Made by a program: the position numbers and the translations under genes. From NCBI RefSeq assembly GCF_031954365.1, contig NZ_JAUSVZ010000019.1: DNA of 64,000 nt, one strand, 5' to 3'. Shown in pieces: positions 57,391-64,000 of this stretch; position 1 is the first letter of the stretch, and every line of letters starts with the position of its first letter. The DNA comes from Brevibacillus aydinogluensis (GTDB lineage: Bacteria; Bacillota; Bacilli; Brevibacillales; Brevibacillaceae). The notes below the pieces were generated by a model, which was given only the letters and a program-made list of their open reading frames with translations, searched no databases and had not been told where the DNA came from.

Positions 57391-58853
57391 TATTGGTTTT
57401 CATGAAGACGAATTTTCCGAAGGGCATCAAAGCGGTTTCCTGATCGTTGGCCAAAGCGATTCGGCTGCTCCTCTTTCTTCCCCTCCTGATTCTCATCATC
57501 TTTGGTGACAGCCGACTGTGATCGACTGAACACCGACTGAAATCCTCCCCCAAAACCACCCCCTCCGAATTTGTTCGTTTTCGGCTGATAGGGGTTGAAC
57601 GTAGACTGCTTCACATTTTTGATAGCGGCAGACACATCAACATCCACTTCCGATTCTTGTTGAACCTGCTCTTGTTTTTCCTTGATCTGTTGAAGTTCTT
57701 TCGCCAACTCGGCGAATCGGCTTGGCATCCCCATCCCGGCAAAAAAGGTGTAGATGACTGCATAATTTTCATTCCAGATCGGGTCGCCAAACTTGCCTCT
57801 CATCTGCGTGATCGGATTGTAGTCACTGATCACTTTCTTGATCGTCCGTTCCGTGATGACATCCTTGAAAAAGTCCGCGTTGGACGGCCGCAAAATAAAA
57901 CCGCCGTACATTGTCGCCGTTTGGTACTGGTGCCCGCAAGCAAAGTACCCTTTTTCGATGCTTGCTTTCATCTTGGCTTCCAGTTTTTCGATGGTAAAAT
58001 CCGGTTCCAACCGTGCTTTCGCTATCGTAAGAAGCTTGCCGGAAAGCTGCATTAGCTTGATGAAGTCGGACGGGTCATAGGTTACGTTGTCGCTCCCAAA
58101 GTTGGCCGGGATGAGATTGGCTTCGTGGATGGTACTAATGACCGCATTATTCCCTTCGTCCTTCCAGGACAGGTTCGTATGTTGGAGTGTCCGCGATCCC
58201 TTCTTCAATTCAAAATCATGGTATATCTTTTTGTTGTCGGTTAAAATTACGCTGGCTAACGGTTTGGTGTCAGAGGATTCAAACAACTCTTCCTGTACCT
58301 TGAGAAAATCTTGAATCTCCTTTAACAGCAGCAAGGCGTTTGCGATTTCATCCGGATCGTCAAACGGCAGCGAAATGAGTAAGGTGATCGGAACCGGAAA
58401 GAATCCTTCTTTGATCAAATTGAGGGTCAAAGAGCCCCAACCGGTTCCCACTCCACCTCCGGCCCCAAGCGAAATAATCAGATGCTCCACATTTGCAAAT
58501 TTCTTTTCCATGGCCACAGCCAACTGGCTTCTCAATTCATTCGCCTTGGGGTTCAACGTCGGATCGAACAACTCGACCACAAGAGAAGGAGTCCGGGCAG
58601 CTCCTTTCATTCCGTCAAAGTGAATACGATCCTTTTCCGGGATATTTTTCAGGTGAATCATATCCGCCTGGGCAAAGTTGATTGCCAACGTTGGGTAGCA
58701 TTGTGTCCCATCCGCAAAGCGATAACCGGCAAAGATATCCGCATCCTTGTTCCCTTTTTGGCCGGCGCCTATCACGCCAAATCGCAAAGACACATCTTGG
58801 ATAAGGCCACTGTTTGTCATGAACTCCAATTCTTTACTGTTCATCAGGCTCAT
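57390..58853 (-). CDS. tubZ: TubZ/FtsZ-like tubulin GTPase (plasmid partition)
   Basis: A 487-residue tubulin-superfamily protein. The GTP-binding loop GAGGGVGTGWGSL lies near residue 120, preceded by a Rossmann start (LRFGVIGAGQKGNKDADIFAG). The T7-loop-like region and a long C-terminal tail end in Gly-rich and charged segments (FGGGGFGGGFQSV, KKEEQPN). TubZ filaments treadmill to segregate low-copy plasmids or phage DNA. A TubR-like gene immediately upstream, overlapping by 20 bases, supports a TubZRC-type module. Confidence 0.88.
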   Translation of the reverse strand: MSLMNSKELEFMTNSGLIQDVSLRFGVIGAGQKGNKDADIFAGYRFADGTQCYPTLAINFAQADMIHLKNIPEKDRIHFDGMKGAARTPSLVVELFDPTLNPKANELRSQLAVAMEKKFANVEHLIISLGAGGGVGTGWGSLTLNLIKEGFFPVPITLLISLPFDDPDEIANALLLLKEIQDFLKVQEELFESSDTKPLASVILTDNKKIYHDFELKKGSRTLQHTNLSWKDEGNNAVISTIHEANLIPANFGSDNVTYDPSDFIKLMQLSGKLLTIAKARLEPDFTIEKLEAKMKASIEKGYFACGHQYQTATMYGGFILRPSNADFFKDVITERTIKKVISDYNPITQMRGKFGDPIWNENYAVIYTFFAGMGMPSRFAELAKELQQIKEKQEQVQQESEVDVDVSAAIKNVKQSTFNPYQPKTNKFGGGGFGGGFQSVFSRSQSAVTKDDENQEGKKEEQPNRFGQRSGNRFDALRKIRLHENQ

Positions 58854-59142
58854 AATATCCCCCCTCGTTTGAATGCAGCAACAAATAATCTACAAATGCT
58901 TGTCCTTCCTCGGAGAGCGAGTAGAGCGTTTCTCGTCTTGGTGTCCTCAACTTTAGAAGTCCTGAAAAATACAACGCTTCTACACAAGCATGGACAACTG
59001 TTTTGCTGTATCTGCTCGTGTCAATGATCGATTGTTTATTGATCTCTCCGCTCTCTCCGATAATGCAAAGAACATCCTTCATGGGTTCAGTCAGTCGGCT
59101 AGAAAACAAGGCATAGTGCTTCGACTCGTACAATCGGGTCAT
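58834..59142 (-). CDS. Winged-helix protein, probable TubR-type centromere binder
   Basis: A 102-residue winged-helix protein (EPMKDVLCIIGESGEINKQS then IDTSRYSKTVVHACVEALYFSGLL). It ends SEEGQAFVDYL before an acidic tail. Size, fold and position directly ahead of tubZ match TubR, which binds iterated centromere sites and anchors TubZ filaments. The sequence family itself is not diagnostic, so the name rests on context. Confidence 0.75.
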   Translation of the reverse strand: MTRLYESKHYALFSSRLTEPMKDVLCIIGESGEINKQSIIDTSRYSKTVVHACVEALYFSGLLKLRTPRRETLYSLSEEGQAFVDYLLLHSNEGGYYEPDEQ

Positions 59143-59402
59143 ATATTCACCATTCCTTTAGCTGTCTCGATTTCTTTTAGAAGCCAAAAAGGTAGCTCTC
59201 GCTTGTACATAATGTTTAGCTTTCTCAGCACGGTTTGGCTGTGTTTTTCCGCTGTATAAGGAGAAACCTCCAAATGAACGGCAACTTGGGGGATGGAGTA
59301 TCCTTGCAGCAGCATGGACAGCACCTTCGATTCTTGGGGAGTTAGGCTATACTTTTCGGAAACTCCGATCATCAGTTTGTCAAGCAACCGGTTTTCTGTC
59401 AT
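59139..59402 (-). CDS. Small LuxR/GerE-type helix-turn-helix protein
   Basis: An 87-residue protein that is essentially one GerE/LuxR DNA-binding domain (YSLTPQESKVLSMLLQGYSI then PQVAVHLEVSPYTAEKHSQT and VLRKLNIM). No sensory domain is present. ATG 59402 follows gggaggtgttgacg directly after the EAL gene stop, and it overlaps the TubR-like gene by 4 bases. It may regulate the tub genes, much as a third regulator does in some tubZ systems, or the Tad genes. Confidence 0.85.
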   Translation of the reverse strand: MTENRLLDKLMIGVSEKYSLTPQESKVLSMLLQGYSIPQVAVHLEVSPYTAEKHSQTVLRKLNIMYKRELPFWLLKEIETAKGMVNI

Positions 59403-59404
59403 CG

Positions 59405-60229
59405 TCAACACCTCCCTATCCGTGATCCGGAATGTACACTGGCCTGTAAGAATCGCTCAAACTGATCGGCCGGCAGTGGTTTGCTGAACAAAAACCCCTG
59501 CATGACGTGGCAGTCTTTACGCAAGAGATAGTTTTTTTGTTCCTCTGATTCGACTCCCTCGGCAACAATCTGCAGATTCAATTCATGAGCAAGACGAATT
59601 ATGGCTGAAGTAATCGGAACTTCCTGCTGGCTGTTTTTGACATCTCGCACAAATACTTGGTCGATTTTCAATGTGTCTACGGGAAACACACGCAGGTAAT
59701 TTAGCGAAGAGTATCCTGTACCAAAATCGTCAATCGCGATCTTTATGCCCAGCCCTTTCAACCTGGCCAATATCGAAAGGGTGTGTTCTTGTCGTATTGC
59801 AATATTCTCCGTCAGTTCAATCTCCAAACACTCCGGAGGCAACCGTGTTTCTTGCAAGACATTCAAGATTACCGCGACAAAGTCGGCATGTTGGAGGGAA
59901 TGCGGGGAAATATTGGTTGCGATTCGTATTGGGCCATACGTGTCTTGCCACCTCCTCGCCTGTTGGCAAGCAACTGTTAAAACGTATCGGTCCAAATCGG
60001 TAACCAGGCCATTGGATTCCGCCAGTGGAACGAAGATACGAGGCGATATGTCCCCTAACAATGGGTGTACCCATCGTGAGAGAGCTTCCGCTCCAATAAC
60101 CTGACCTGTGCCAACGTGAATAAAGGGTTGGTAATAAATCTCGATCCCTCCCTCCTTTCCCGCTGCCAACGCTTTTCGGAATTCTTGTTCGCATATGTTC
60201 TTTGCGTATTGGATTACCGGCAGATCCAT
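59405..60229 (-). CDS. EAL-domain cyclic-di-GMP phosphodiesterase
   Basis: A 274-residue stand-alone EAL domain. Catalytic signatures are GAEALSRW near residue 47, ELTEN near 133, IDDFGTGYSSLNYL near 170, LKIDQVF and VAEGVES. All main metal and general-base positions appear intact, so active cyclic-di-GMP hydrolysis is likely. ATG 60229 follows atggaggaggggccg. It lies 28 bases after the prepilin peptidase gene of the Tad operon, suggesting second-messenger control of pilus production. Confidence 0.9.
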   Translation of the reverse strand: MDLPVIQYAKNICEQEFRKALAAGKEGGIEIYYQPFIHVGTGQVIGAEALSRWVHPLLGDISPRIFVPLAESNGLVTDLDRYVLTVACQQARRWQDTYGPIRIATNISPHSLQHADFVAVILNVLQETRLPPECLEIELTENIAIRQEHTLSILARLKGLGIKIAIDDFGTGYSSLNYLRVFPVDTLKIDQVFVRDVKNSQQEVPITSAIIRLAHELNLQIVAEGVESEEQKNYLLRKDCHVMQGFLFSKPLPADQFERFLQASVHSGSRIGRC

Positions 60230-60257
60230 CGGCCCCTCCTCCATTTCTTTTTCCTTG

Positions 60258-60662
60258 CTACCCCATAGAAATCGTCGGCAGCAGGATCACGAATGAAAAC
60301 GCGATAAACGGCGCAAACGGTACATGAACCTGTTTCATCACTTTGGAAAAGATGAGCCCCGACAAAAAAGACAATAAGATCACCCCATTTACAAGCGGGA
60401 ACCCAAGCGCAAATCCCAAAAAGGTAAGGAGTTTCATATCCCCTCCCCCAATGCCGTCTTGCACGAACAATGTGAGTCCCATCAGCATAAAGAACACAAA
60501 CAAACCACCGAATACGGAATACCCCAATTGGTCATGAATGTAATGGTACAGGAGCGCAACCACCATAGACGGATAGGTCAACCAATCCGGAATGATTCGC
60601 CACTTCCAATCGGCCCAAGCAGCAATGAGCAGGGCAATGAGAGAGTATCCAATGAGTATCAC
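60258..60662 (-). CDS. tadV: TadV/CpaA-type A24 prepilin peptidase
   Basis: A 134-residue membrane aspartic peptidase of the minimal A24 type. The first Asp is in WADWKWRIIPDWLTYP near residue 17 and the second in GIGGGDMKLLTF near 72. It has four to five membrane spans and lacks the methylase domain, as is usual for CpaA/TadV. It cleaves Flp-type prepilins, whose genes lie upstream in the same operon. Confidence 0.9.
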   Translation of the reverse strand: MILIGYSLIALLIAAWADWKWRIIPDWLTYPSMVVALLYHYIHDQLGYSVFGGLFVFFMLMGLTLFVQDGIGGGDMKLLTFLGFALGFPLVNGVILLSFLSGLIFSKVMKQVHVPFAPFIAFSFVILLPTISMG

Positions 60663-60666
60663 TTCC

Positions 60667-61068
60667 TCACCTCATCCAGATTTGTGATGTAAATGTCGCC
60701 GACGCTCGTAAAGGAACTTCAACCGTGATTCCGATGATTTTCAAAGACTTGAAAGTGTAGGTAGACGAAACGGCAATCACCCCTTCCTCCCCTTTTGCCA
60801 GTGGACCGGCTGAAATCGTCAAATCCCATTCAGCGGGGTCAAGTCCGGCATCAGCAAACCGTTTCTGCAAATAGGGAATCGTGCCATCCAACAGCCCGCC
60901 ATGTTCCCCCATCTTTTGAGCCGTGTCGTTAATACAAACCTGAGCATTCAACCATTTTCCTCCCCATTGAACAAAGTCGCCCATAAGGATGAAGAACGGG
61001 AAAATTAGGGAGAAGATGATTAAATACTCCATACTGATGAACCCACTTTGATTTCTGAGCGTTTTCAT
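60667..61068 (-). CDS. TadE-like pseudopilin
   Basis: A 133-residue protein with a type IVb prepilin start NQSGFISMEYLIIFSLIFPF: the G|FISMEY cleavage site has Glu at +5 and Tyr at +6. A hydrophobic helix follows and then a beta-rich body. TadE/TadF minor pseudopilins have this layout. It overlaps the next upstream gene by 4 bases and precedes tadV by 4 bases. Confidence 0.85.
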   Translation of the reverse strand: MKTLRNQSGFISMEYLIIFSLIFPFFILMGDFVQWGGKWLNAQVCINDTAQKMGEHGGLLDGTIPYLQKRFADAGLDPAEWDLTISAGPLAKGEEGVIAVSSTYTFKSLKIIGITVEVPLRASATFTSQIWMR

Positions 61069-61271
61069 TGAAGGATCACACTCCGAAATTCATGTACTTT
61101 CCCGGCATTTCGTACACTGGCGGTATAGTCGGAAAAATACGAGTGGAGCCACGGCAAAATCATGGAAGCCATACCGAAGATCATCACAGCTGCAACCACA
61201 AGGATCACCTTTTTTTCCATCAGAACCGTACCAGACGTATCAAGATACCATCGTCGGAAAAACCTTTGCAT
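61065..61271 (-). CDS. Flp-type pilin-like small protein
   Basis: A 68-residue single-span protein (MQRFFRRWYLDTSGTVLMEK, then VILVVAAVMIFGMASMIL). The SG|TVLME segment matches a type IVb prepilin cleavage site with Glu at +5, although the usual Tyr is Lys. It is related to the 72-residue protein at 61341-61559. Probably a second pilin or pseudopilin of the Tad system. Confidence 0.75.
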   Translation of the reverse strand: MQRFFRRWYLDTSGTVLMEKKVILVVAAVMIFGMASMILPWLHSYFSDYTASVRNAGKVHEFRSVILQ

Positions 61272-61306
61272 TCGCTACCTCTCCTTTCGAAAATCATTTC
61301 ATAAAT

Positions 61307-61333
61307 AGAAAAACCGGGCGTTTCCGCCCGGTT
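61307..61333 (-). terminator. Terminator after the main Flp pilin gene
   Basis: aaccgggcg (61312-61320) pairs perfectly with cgcccggtt (61325-61333) across a 4-base loop; the minus strand continues tttct. It probably attenuates transcription after the abundant pilin gene. Confidence 0.85.
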
Positions 61334-61340
61334 CCGTCTC

Positions 61341-61559
61341 TTACCAGCTCACTTCTTCGTTAATCTGGCTATTGTTCTTAATGGAGTTGGACGTTTGTTC
61401 CCAATAGTCTTTCAGGAACATATAGCCAAGGCTACTGAATCCAAAAACGCCTACAACAATTACGACCAACAGAATTTTCTTTTCCATCAATACCGTACCA
61501 CGTTCATTACGAATCGTTTTAATCAAGGCTTTCCCTTTTTGAATCATTTTGTTCCACAT
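61341..61559 (-). CDS. flp: Flp-type major pilin
   Basis: A 72-residue prepilin with a basic leader (MWNKMIQKGKALIKTIRNER), cleavage site G|TVLMEK (Glu at +5) and hydrophobic helix ILLVVIVVGVFGFSSLGYMF. A short polar tail ends NEEVSW. Short length and its own terminator downstream are typical of the major Flp pilin. It lies about 95 bases after tadC. Confidence 0.82.
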   Translation of the reverse strand: MWNKMIQKGKALIKTIRNERGTVLMEKKILLVVIVVGVFGFSSLGYMFLKDYWEQTSNSIKNNSQINEEVSW

Positions 61560-61653
61560 AATAAATCCTCTCCTACATAGAATTATTGGGTATGATTTCT
61601 TTCCTCGCTGGTACCGTCTGCTCAGGGGGGATCTCTCAATCGAATCCCTCCTT

Positions 61654-62526
61654 TCAAAAGGCAGGTCCTTTTGACAGCATGCTGACCAAATACAACGCCA
61701 TCAGTGTGGCAATGAACAGGATGCCGTCTAAGGCAATGATCATATTCATCGACTTTATCTTGGCAGGACGTACTTGCTTTTCGCGCTCCATGAGTTTTTT
61801 GTCCATCTCCCGAAAAGTCGATTCCATTTGGGCCAAAATTTCCTGCCCATCTTTCCCAGGCCCAACCGTCATGTATTGAGAAAGAGCTGCACTAAACTCA
61901 ATCAACTCGGGTACTTTTGTACTCCTGGCAAACTTTTGGACTGCCTCCTGCGGTGACAGAAATTCCAAGTCTTGTTTAAGTACATCCGTGTATGCTTTCA
62001 ACCCACTGCCTGTTCCATGTTCGCATGCAATTCGCAGGGCATCCGCAGGGGTTTTCTGCCCCTTGAGCAACAATCTTACGGTCAATGCAAAGTTGGGCGT
62101 TTCCTTCCGTATCTCTTCACGCAATTTCTTCGCTTTGTTTCTCAATTCTCTCCTCGGCTCGAAGAAAAAATATACGGCTAATAAGACACCCAGGACGAGA
62201 ATGAGCCAGTCTTTCATGATCATGTAAACAATAAGAAACAGTAACAACACACCCACCAAATACACAAACTGTTCAATGACAATCTGCTCGGGCGTCTTCT
62301 TGGAATCGGCATCCGCTAGTTCTTGCTCAATCGAAGCTCTGGTTTTCTGTAAATATTTTTTGGTCAGAGGAAAAAGGATTTCAAATGACCGATGCCATGT
62401 TTGATCGGGTTTGACTTCCTCCAAAAGGATCGCTGCCCGATAGGCGGACGAAGGTTGAAACAGGTAATACAGCATGAGAAAAAGGAGGAAGGCCAACAGC
62501 CCTCCCCCAACCACAAGGAAGATCAA
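61654..62526 (-). CDS. tadC: TadC-like pilus assembly membrane protein
   Basis: A 290-residue type II secretion F-domain protein. Membrane spans lie near residues 5-22, around 90-120 and at the C-terminus (NMIIALDGILFIATLMALYL). The cytoplasmic F domain is at 140-250 with GLKAYTDVLKQDLEFLSPQEAV and ALSQYMTVGPGKDGQEIL. With TadB it forms the inner-membrane platform for Flp pilus assembly. It follows tadB with a 3-base gap. Confidence 0.9.
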   Translation of the reverse strand: MIFLVVGGGLLAFLLFLMLYYLFQPSSAYRAAILLEEVKPDQTWHRSFEILFPLTKKYLQKTRASIEQELADADSKKTPEQIVIEQFVYLVGVLLLFLIVYMIMKDWLILVLGVLLAVYFFFEPRRELRNKAKKLREEIRKETPNFALTVRLLLKGQKTPADALRIACEHGTGSGLKAYTDVLKQDLEFLSPQEAVQKFARSTKVPELIEFSAALSQYMTVGPGKDGQEILAQMESTFREMDKKLMEREKQVRPAKIKSMNMIIALDGILFIATLMALYLVSMLSKGPAF

Positions 62527-62529
62527 CGA

Positions 62530-63402
62530 TCACACCTCTTTTCGAATAATGAAATAGCTAACAATGGGGACAAAAAGAGCAATCCCCAGGTACAAAGTCA
62601 ACAGACACTGTCCAACCAAACTTTTTGTGTATACGGCAAATATTTCTGGCTGAAAGAAACGGAAGAATGCCACAGCAGCAATAAACAAATAGGAAAGCCA
62701 ACGATTTTCTCGAACGGCACTTAACATCGCATTGGCCAAATCCATTTTTGCCACTCGCTTTGTTTGGAAGTAGGCCCCAGCAACCAGTACGCCCTCGGCT
62801 GCGCTATCACCAACCGACTGACTAATTTCGGCCATTTTCACAAACAGCTTCATTTCGGGTACCTTGAGCCGTTCCATCATTTCTTGTAAGGCTTCCCCGA
62901 TCAAAACATCACTGCTGTGGAGTTGATACACACGCATGAACTCACTTTTCAACGGTTCATCCAGACTCGGAATCGTGGTCTCCAACGCACGTTTCCAGTT
63001 TTTTTGAATGCGAAAAGCGGCGCCTAAATTTTGAAGCGCCGGTCCCAATTGCTCTTTCGCCAGATCCCGAATGTGGCGTTCTTTATTTAAATAAAACATC
63101 TTGATTGAGAAGTAATTGGCGATCAATACGAGTAACGAGATAAATGGATTGAGAAAAAGAAAGGACAAGCCAACACCGATTCCAAAAGCAAGTCCCCACC
63201 ATATGACTTGTTTCTGGACCGAAACCCCCAGTCGTTCTCCCTCGGCAAAAAAACTGGTTCGCTCTCTTTTTGCTGGCTTGTTTAATTCAACCCACTTAAT
63301 CGTCTCTCTTTTTCCAGACTCAAACCATAGCAAGAGAAGGAAACAAAATAAGACGGCTCCTACGGCCAACAAAACCGCCATGCTCATCGATGTCCACCTC
63401 AA
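62530..63402 (-). CDS. tadB: TadB-like pilus assembly membrane protein
   Basis: A 290-residue inner-membrane platform protein with spans near residues 7-25, 65-100 and two at the C-terminus. The F domain includes GAAFRIQKNWKRALETTIPS and KMAEISQSVGDSAAEGVLVA. It overlaps the tadA stop by 4 bases and is followed closely by tadC, the conserved tadABC order. Confidence 0.9.
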   Translation of the reverse strand: MRWTSMSMAVLLAVGAVLFCFLLLLWFESGKRETIKWVELNKPAKRERTSFFAEGERLGVSVQKQVIWWGLAFGIGVGLSFLFLNPFISLLVLIANYFSIKMFYLNKERHIRDLAKEQLGPALQNLGAAFRIQKNWKRALETTIPSLDEPLKSEFMRVYQLHSSDVLIGEALQEMMERLKVPEMKLFVKMAEISQSVGDSAAEGVLVAGAYFQTKRVAKMDLANAMLSAVRENRWLSYLFIAAVAFFRFFQPEIFAVYTKSLVGQCLLTLYLGIALFVPIVSYFIIRKEV

Positions 63403-64000
63403 CCAACAGGGTGGAGATACTTTTCGTATCTCGTTCTTGGAATTTCAGCATGTTGGAACATTTTGACCAAGCGTTCAGAGATGGGATTGCTGCGAACGAA
63501 CTCTTTATTTTCCCAGTCGAACTCAAAGATCGGATTGAGGTGCAATTCACCGTCCTTATCAACGCCAACAATCTCCACAATTTCAAACACGCGGCGGCGG
63601 TCATCTTCGGCAAAGTGCTTCTGCATCATGATAATGTTAAGCGACTTGGATAACAGTCGGTTGGCGTCCTGTTTGGTCATAAACCGTGCCAAAAGCATAC
63701 TGATTCGTTCTGCCAATTCCGAAGCACTGAGGCCGTGCATGGTAAACCACAACGGGTGTCCAATCAAGGCAGCCTCAATCGCCGCCAGGAGATCCTTCTC
63801 TTTGCGAATTTCCCCAATGATCAACCGCTTTGGAGTCTGACGCAAACTGGTAACGACCAACTTTTGGATCACAACGTCCAACGACTCATCTTCCATGATC
63901 CGACACTCCTCGGAAATAAAGTGGTAGCCTTCCTCATAGGGATACAACTTTTCCAATCGCATCTCTGCGGTGTCTTCGATAACGATAACCCGTTCGCCTT
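63399..64000 (-). CDS. tadA: TadA/CpaF-type secretion ATPase (5' end outside the window)
   Basis: The C-terminal 199 codons of a CpaF-family ATPase. The frame continues through GERVIVIEDTAEMRL at the window edge, which is the Asp-box/Walker B region. IRQTPKR-like LRQTPKRLIIGEIRKEKDLLAAIEA and the His box HPLWFTMHGLSASELAER follow. The Walker A half lies beyond position 64000. It powers Flp pilus assembly. tadB overlaps it by 4 bases. Confidence 0.9.
   Translation of the reverse strand, partial: GERVIVIEDTAEMRLEKLYPYEEGYHFISEECRIMEDESLDVVIQKLVVTSLRQTPKRLIIGEIRKEKDLLAAIEAALIGHPLWFTMHGLSASELAERISMLLARFMTKQDANRLLSKSLNIIMMQKHFAEDDRRRVFEIVEIVGVDKDGELHLNPIFEFDWENKEFVRSNPISERLVKMFQHAEIPRTRYEKYLHPVG

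Overview
The window reads as a low- to mid-GC Bacillota (class Bacilli) replicon. Ribosome sites are AGGAGG-type, the regulators are CsoR/CstR, CadC and ArsR types, and a LexA/DinR-type SOS box (CGAAC-N4-GTTTG) occurs twice. The species cannot be named from sequence alone. About 1-36 kb is a mosaic of accessory and stress islands with many broken genes. About 36-64 kb is a continuous minus-strand block of plasmid-like genes.

Layout. (1) 0.1-3.4 kb: a LysR regulator divergent from an ornithine-cyclodeaminase-like dehydrogenase and a PLP aminotransferase. (2) 3.6-7.8 kb: a reactive-sulfur operon (CstR repressor, DsrE, TusA, rhodanese-persulfide dioxygenase fusion, TusA-rhodanese fusion, TauE exporter) with three similar palindromic operators and a decayed thioredoxin gene. 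(3) 8.2-14.7 kb: DUF2249 proteins, two polytopic heme-copper-oxidase/NnrS-like proteins, a MIP18-type Fe-S factor and a Crp-family regulator. Two wrecked quinol nitric oxide reductase genes lie at 11.3 and 14.8-15.1 kb. (4) 14.7-17 kb: a gene graveyard with fragments of norB, a ThiF/E1-like gene, comM and SRAP. (5) 18.1-21.8 kb: a secreted two-domain phospholipase D split by an intact IS21-type element with a 5-bp target duplication. (6) 22-23.6 kb: an SOS-type operon (winged-helix protein, YolD, ATP-dependent DNA ligase). (7) 24-32.8 kb: a composite arsenic island with two ArsR, two ArsC, ArsB, an ArsP-like permease, an ArsN1-like acetyltransferase, a thioredoxin reductase-phosphatase fusion, Cys-rich mini-proteins and an arsI pseudogene. 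(8) 33-35.6 kb: cadCA.

(9) 36.4-59.4 kb: plasmid maintenance and DNA processing, all on the minus strand. It holds an E1 (ThiF), JAMM protease and E2-like cassette of PRTRC type, a sliding clamp (DnaN), RadC, SSB, DUF932, a PD-(D/E)XK nuclease, a CHC2 zinc-finger protein, a PIN toxin pair, a coupling-protein-like ATPase, ParB, a replication-relaxation-like protein, a RusA-like protein and a TubZ/TubR-type tubulin partition module with repeats beside it. (10) 59.4-64 kb: an EAL phosphodiesterase followed upstream by a Tad/Flp pilus operon that runs off the right edge.

The most unusual signals are a roughly 400-nt, hairpin-dense, apparently noncoding transcript with a very strong terminator (48.73-49.14 kb), two pairs of structured 5' leaders in front of replication genes (dnaN/radC and ssb/its downstream neighbour), and the E1-JAMM-E2 cassette with no recognisable ubiquitin-like partner. 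Gene calls rest on translated motifs and context. No database search was run.
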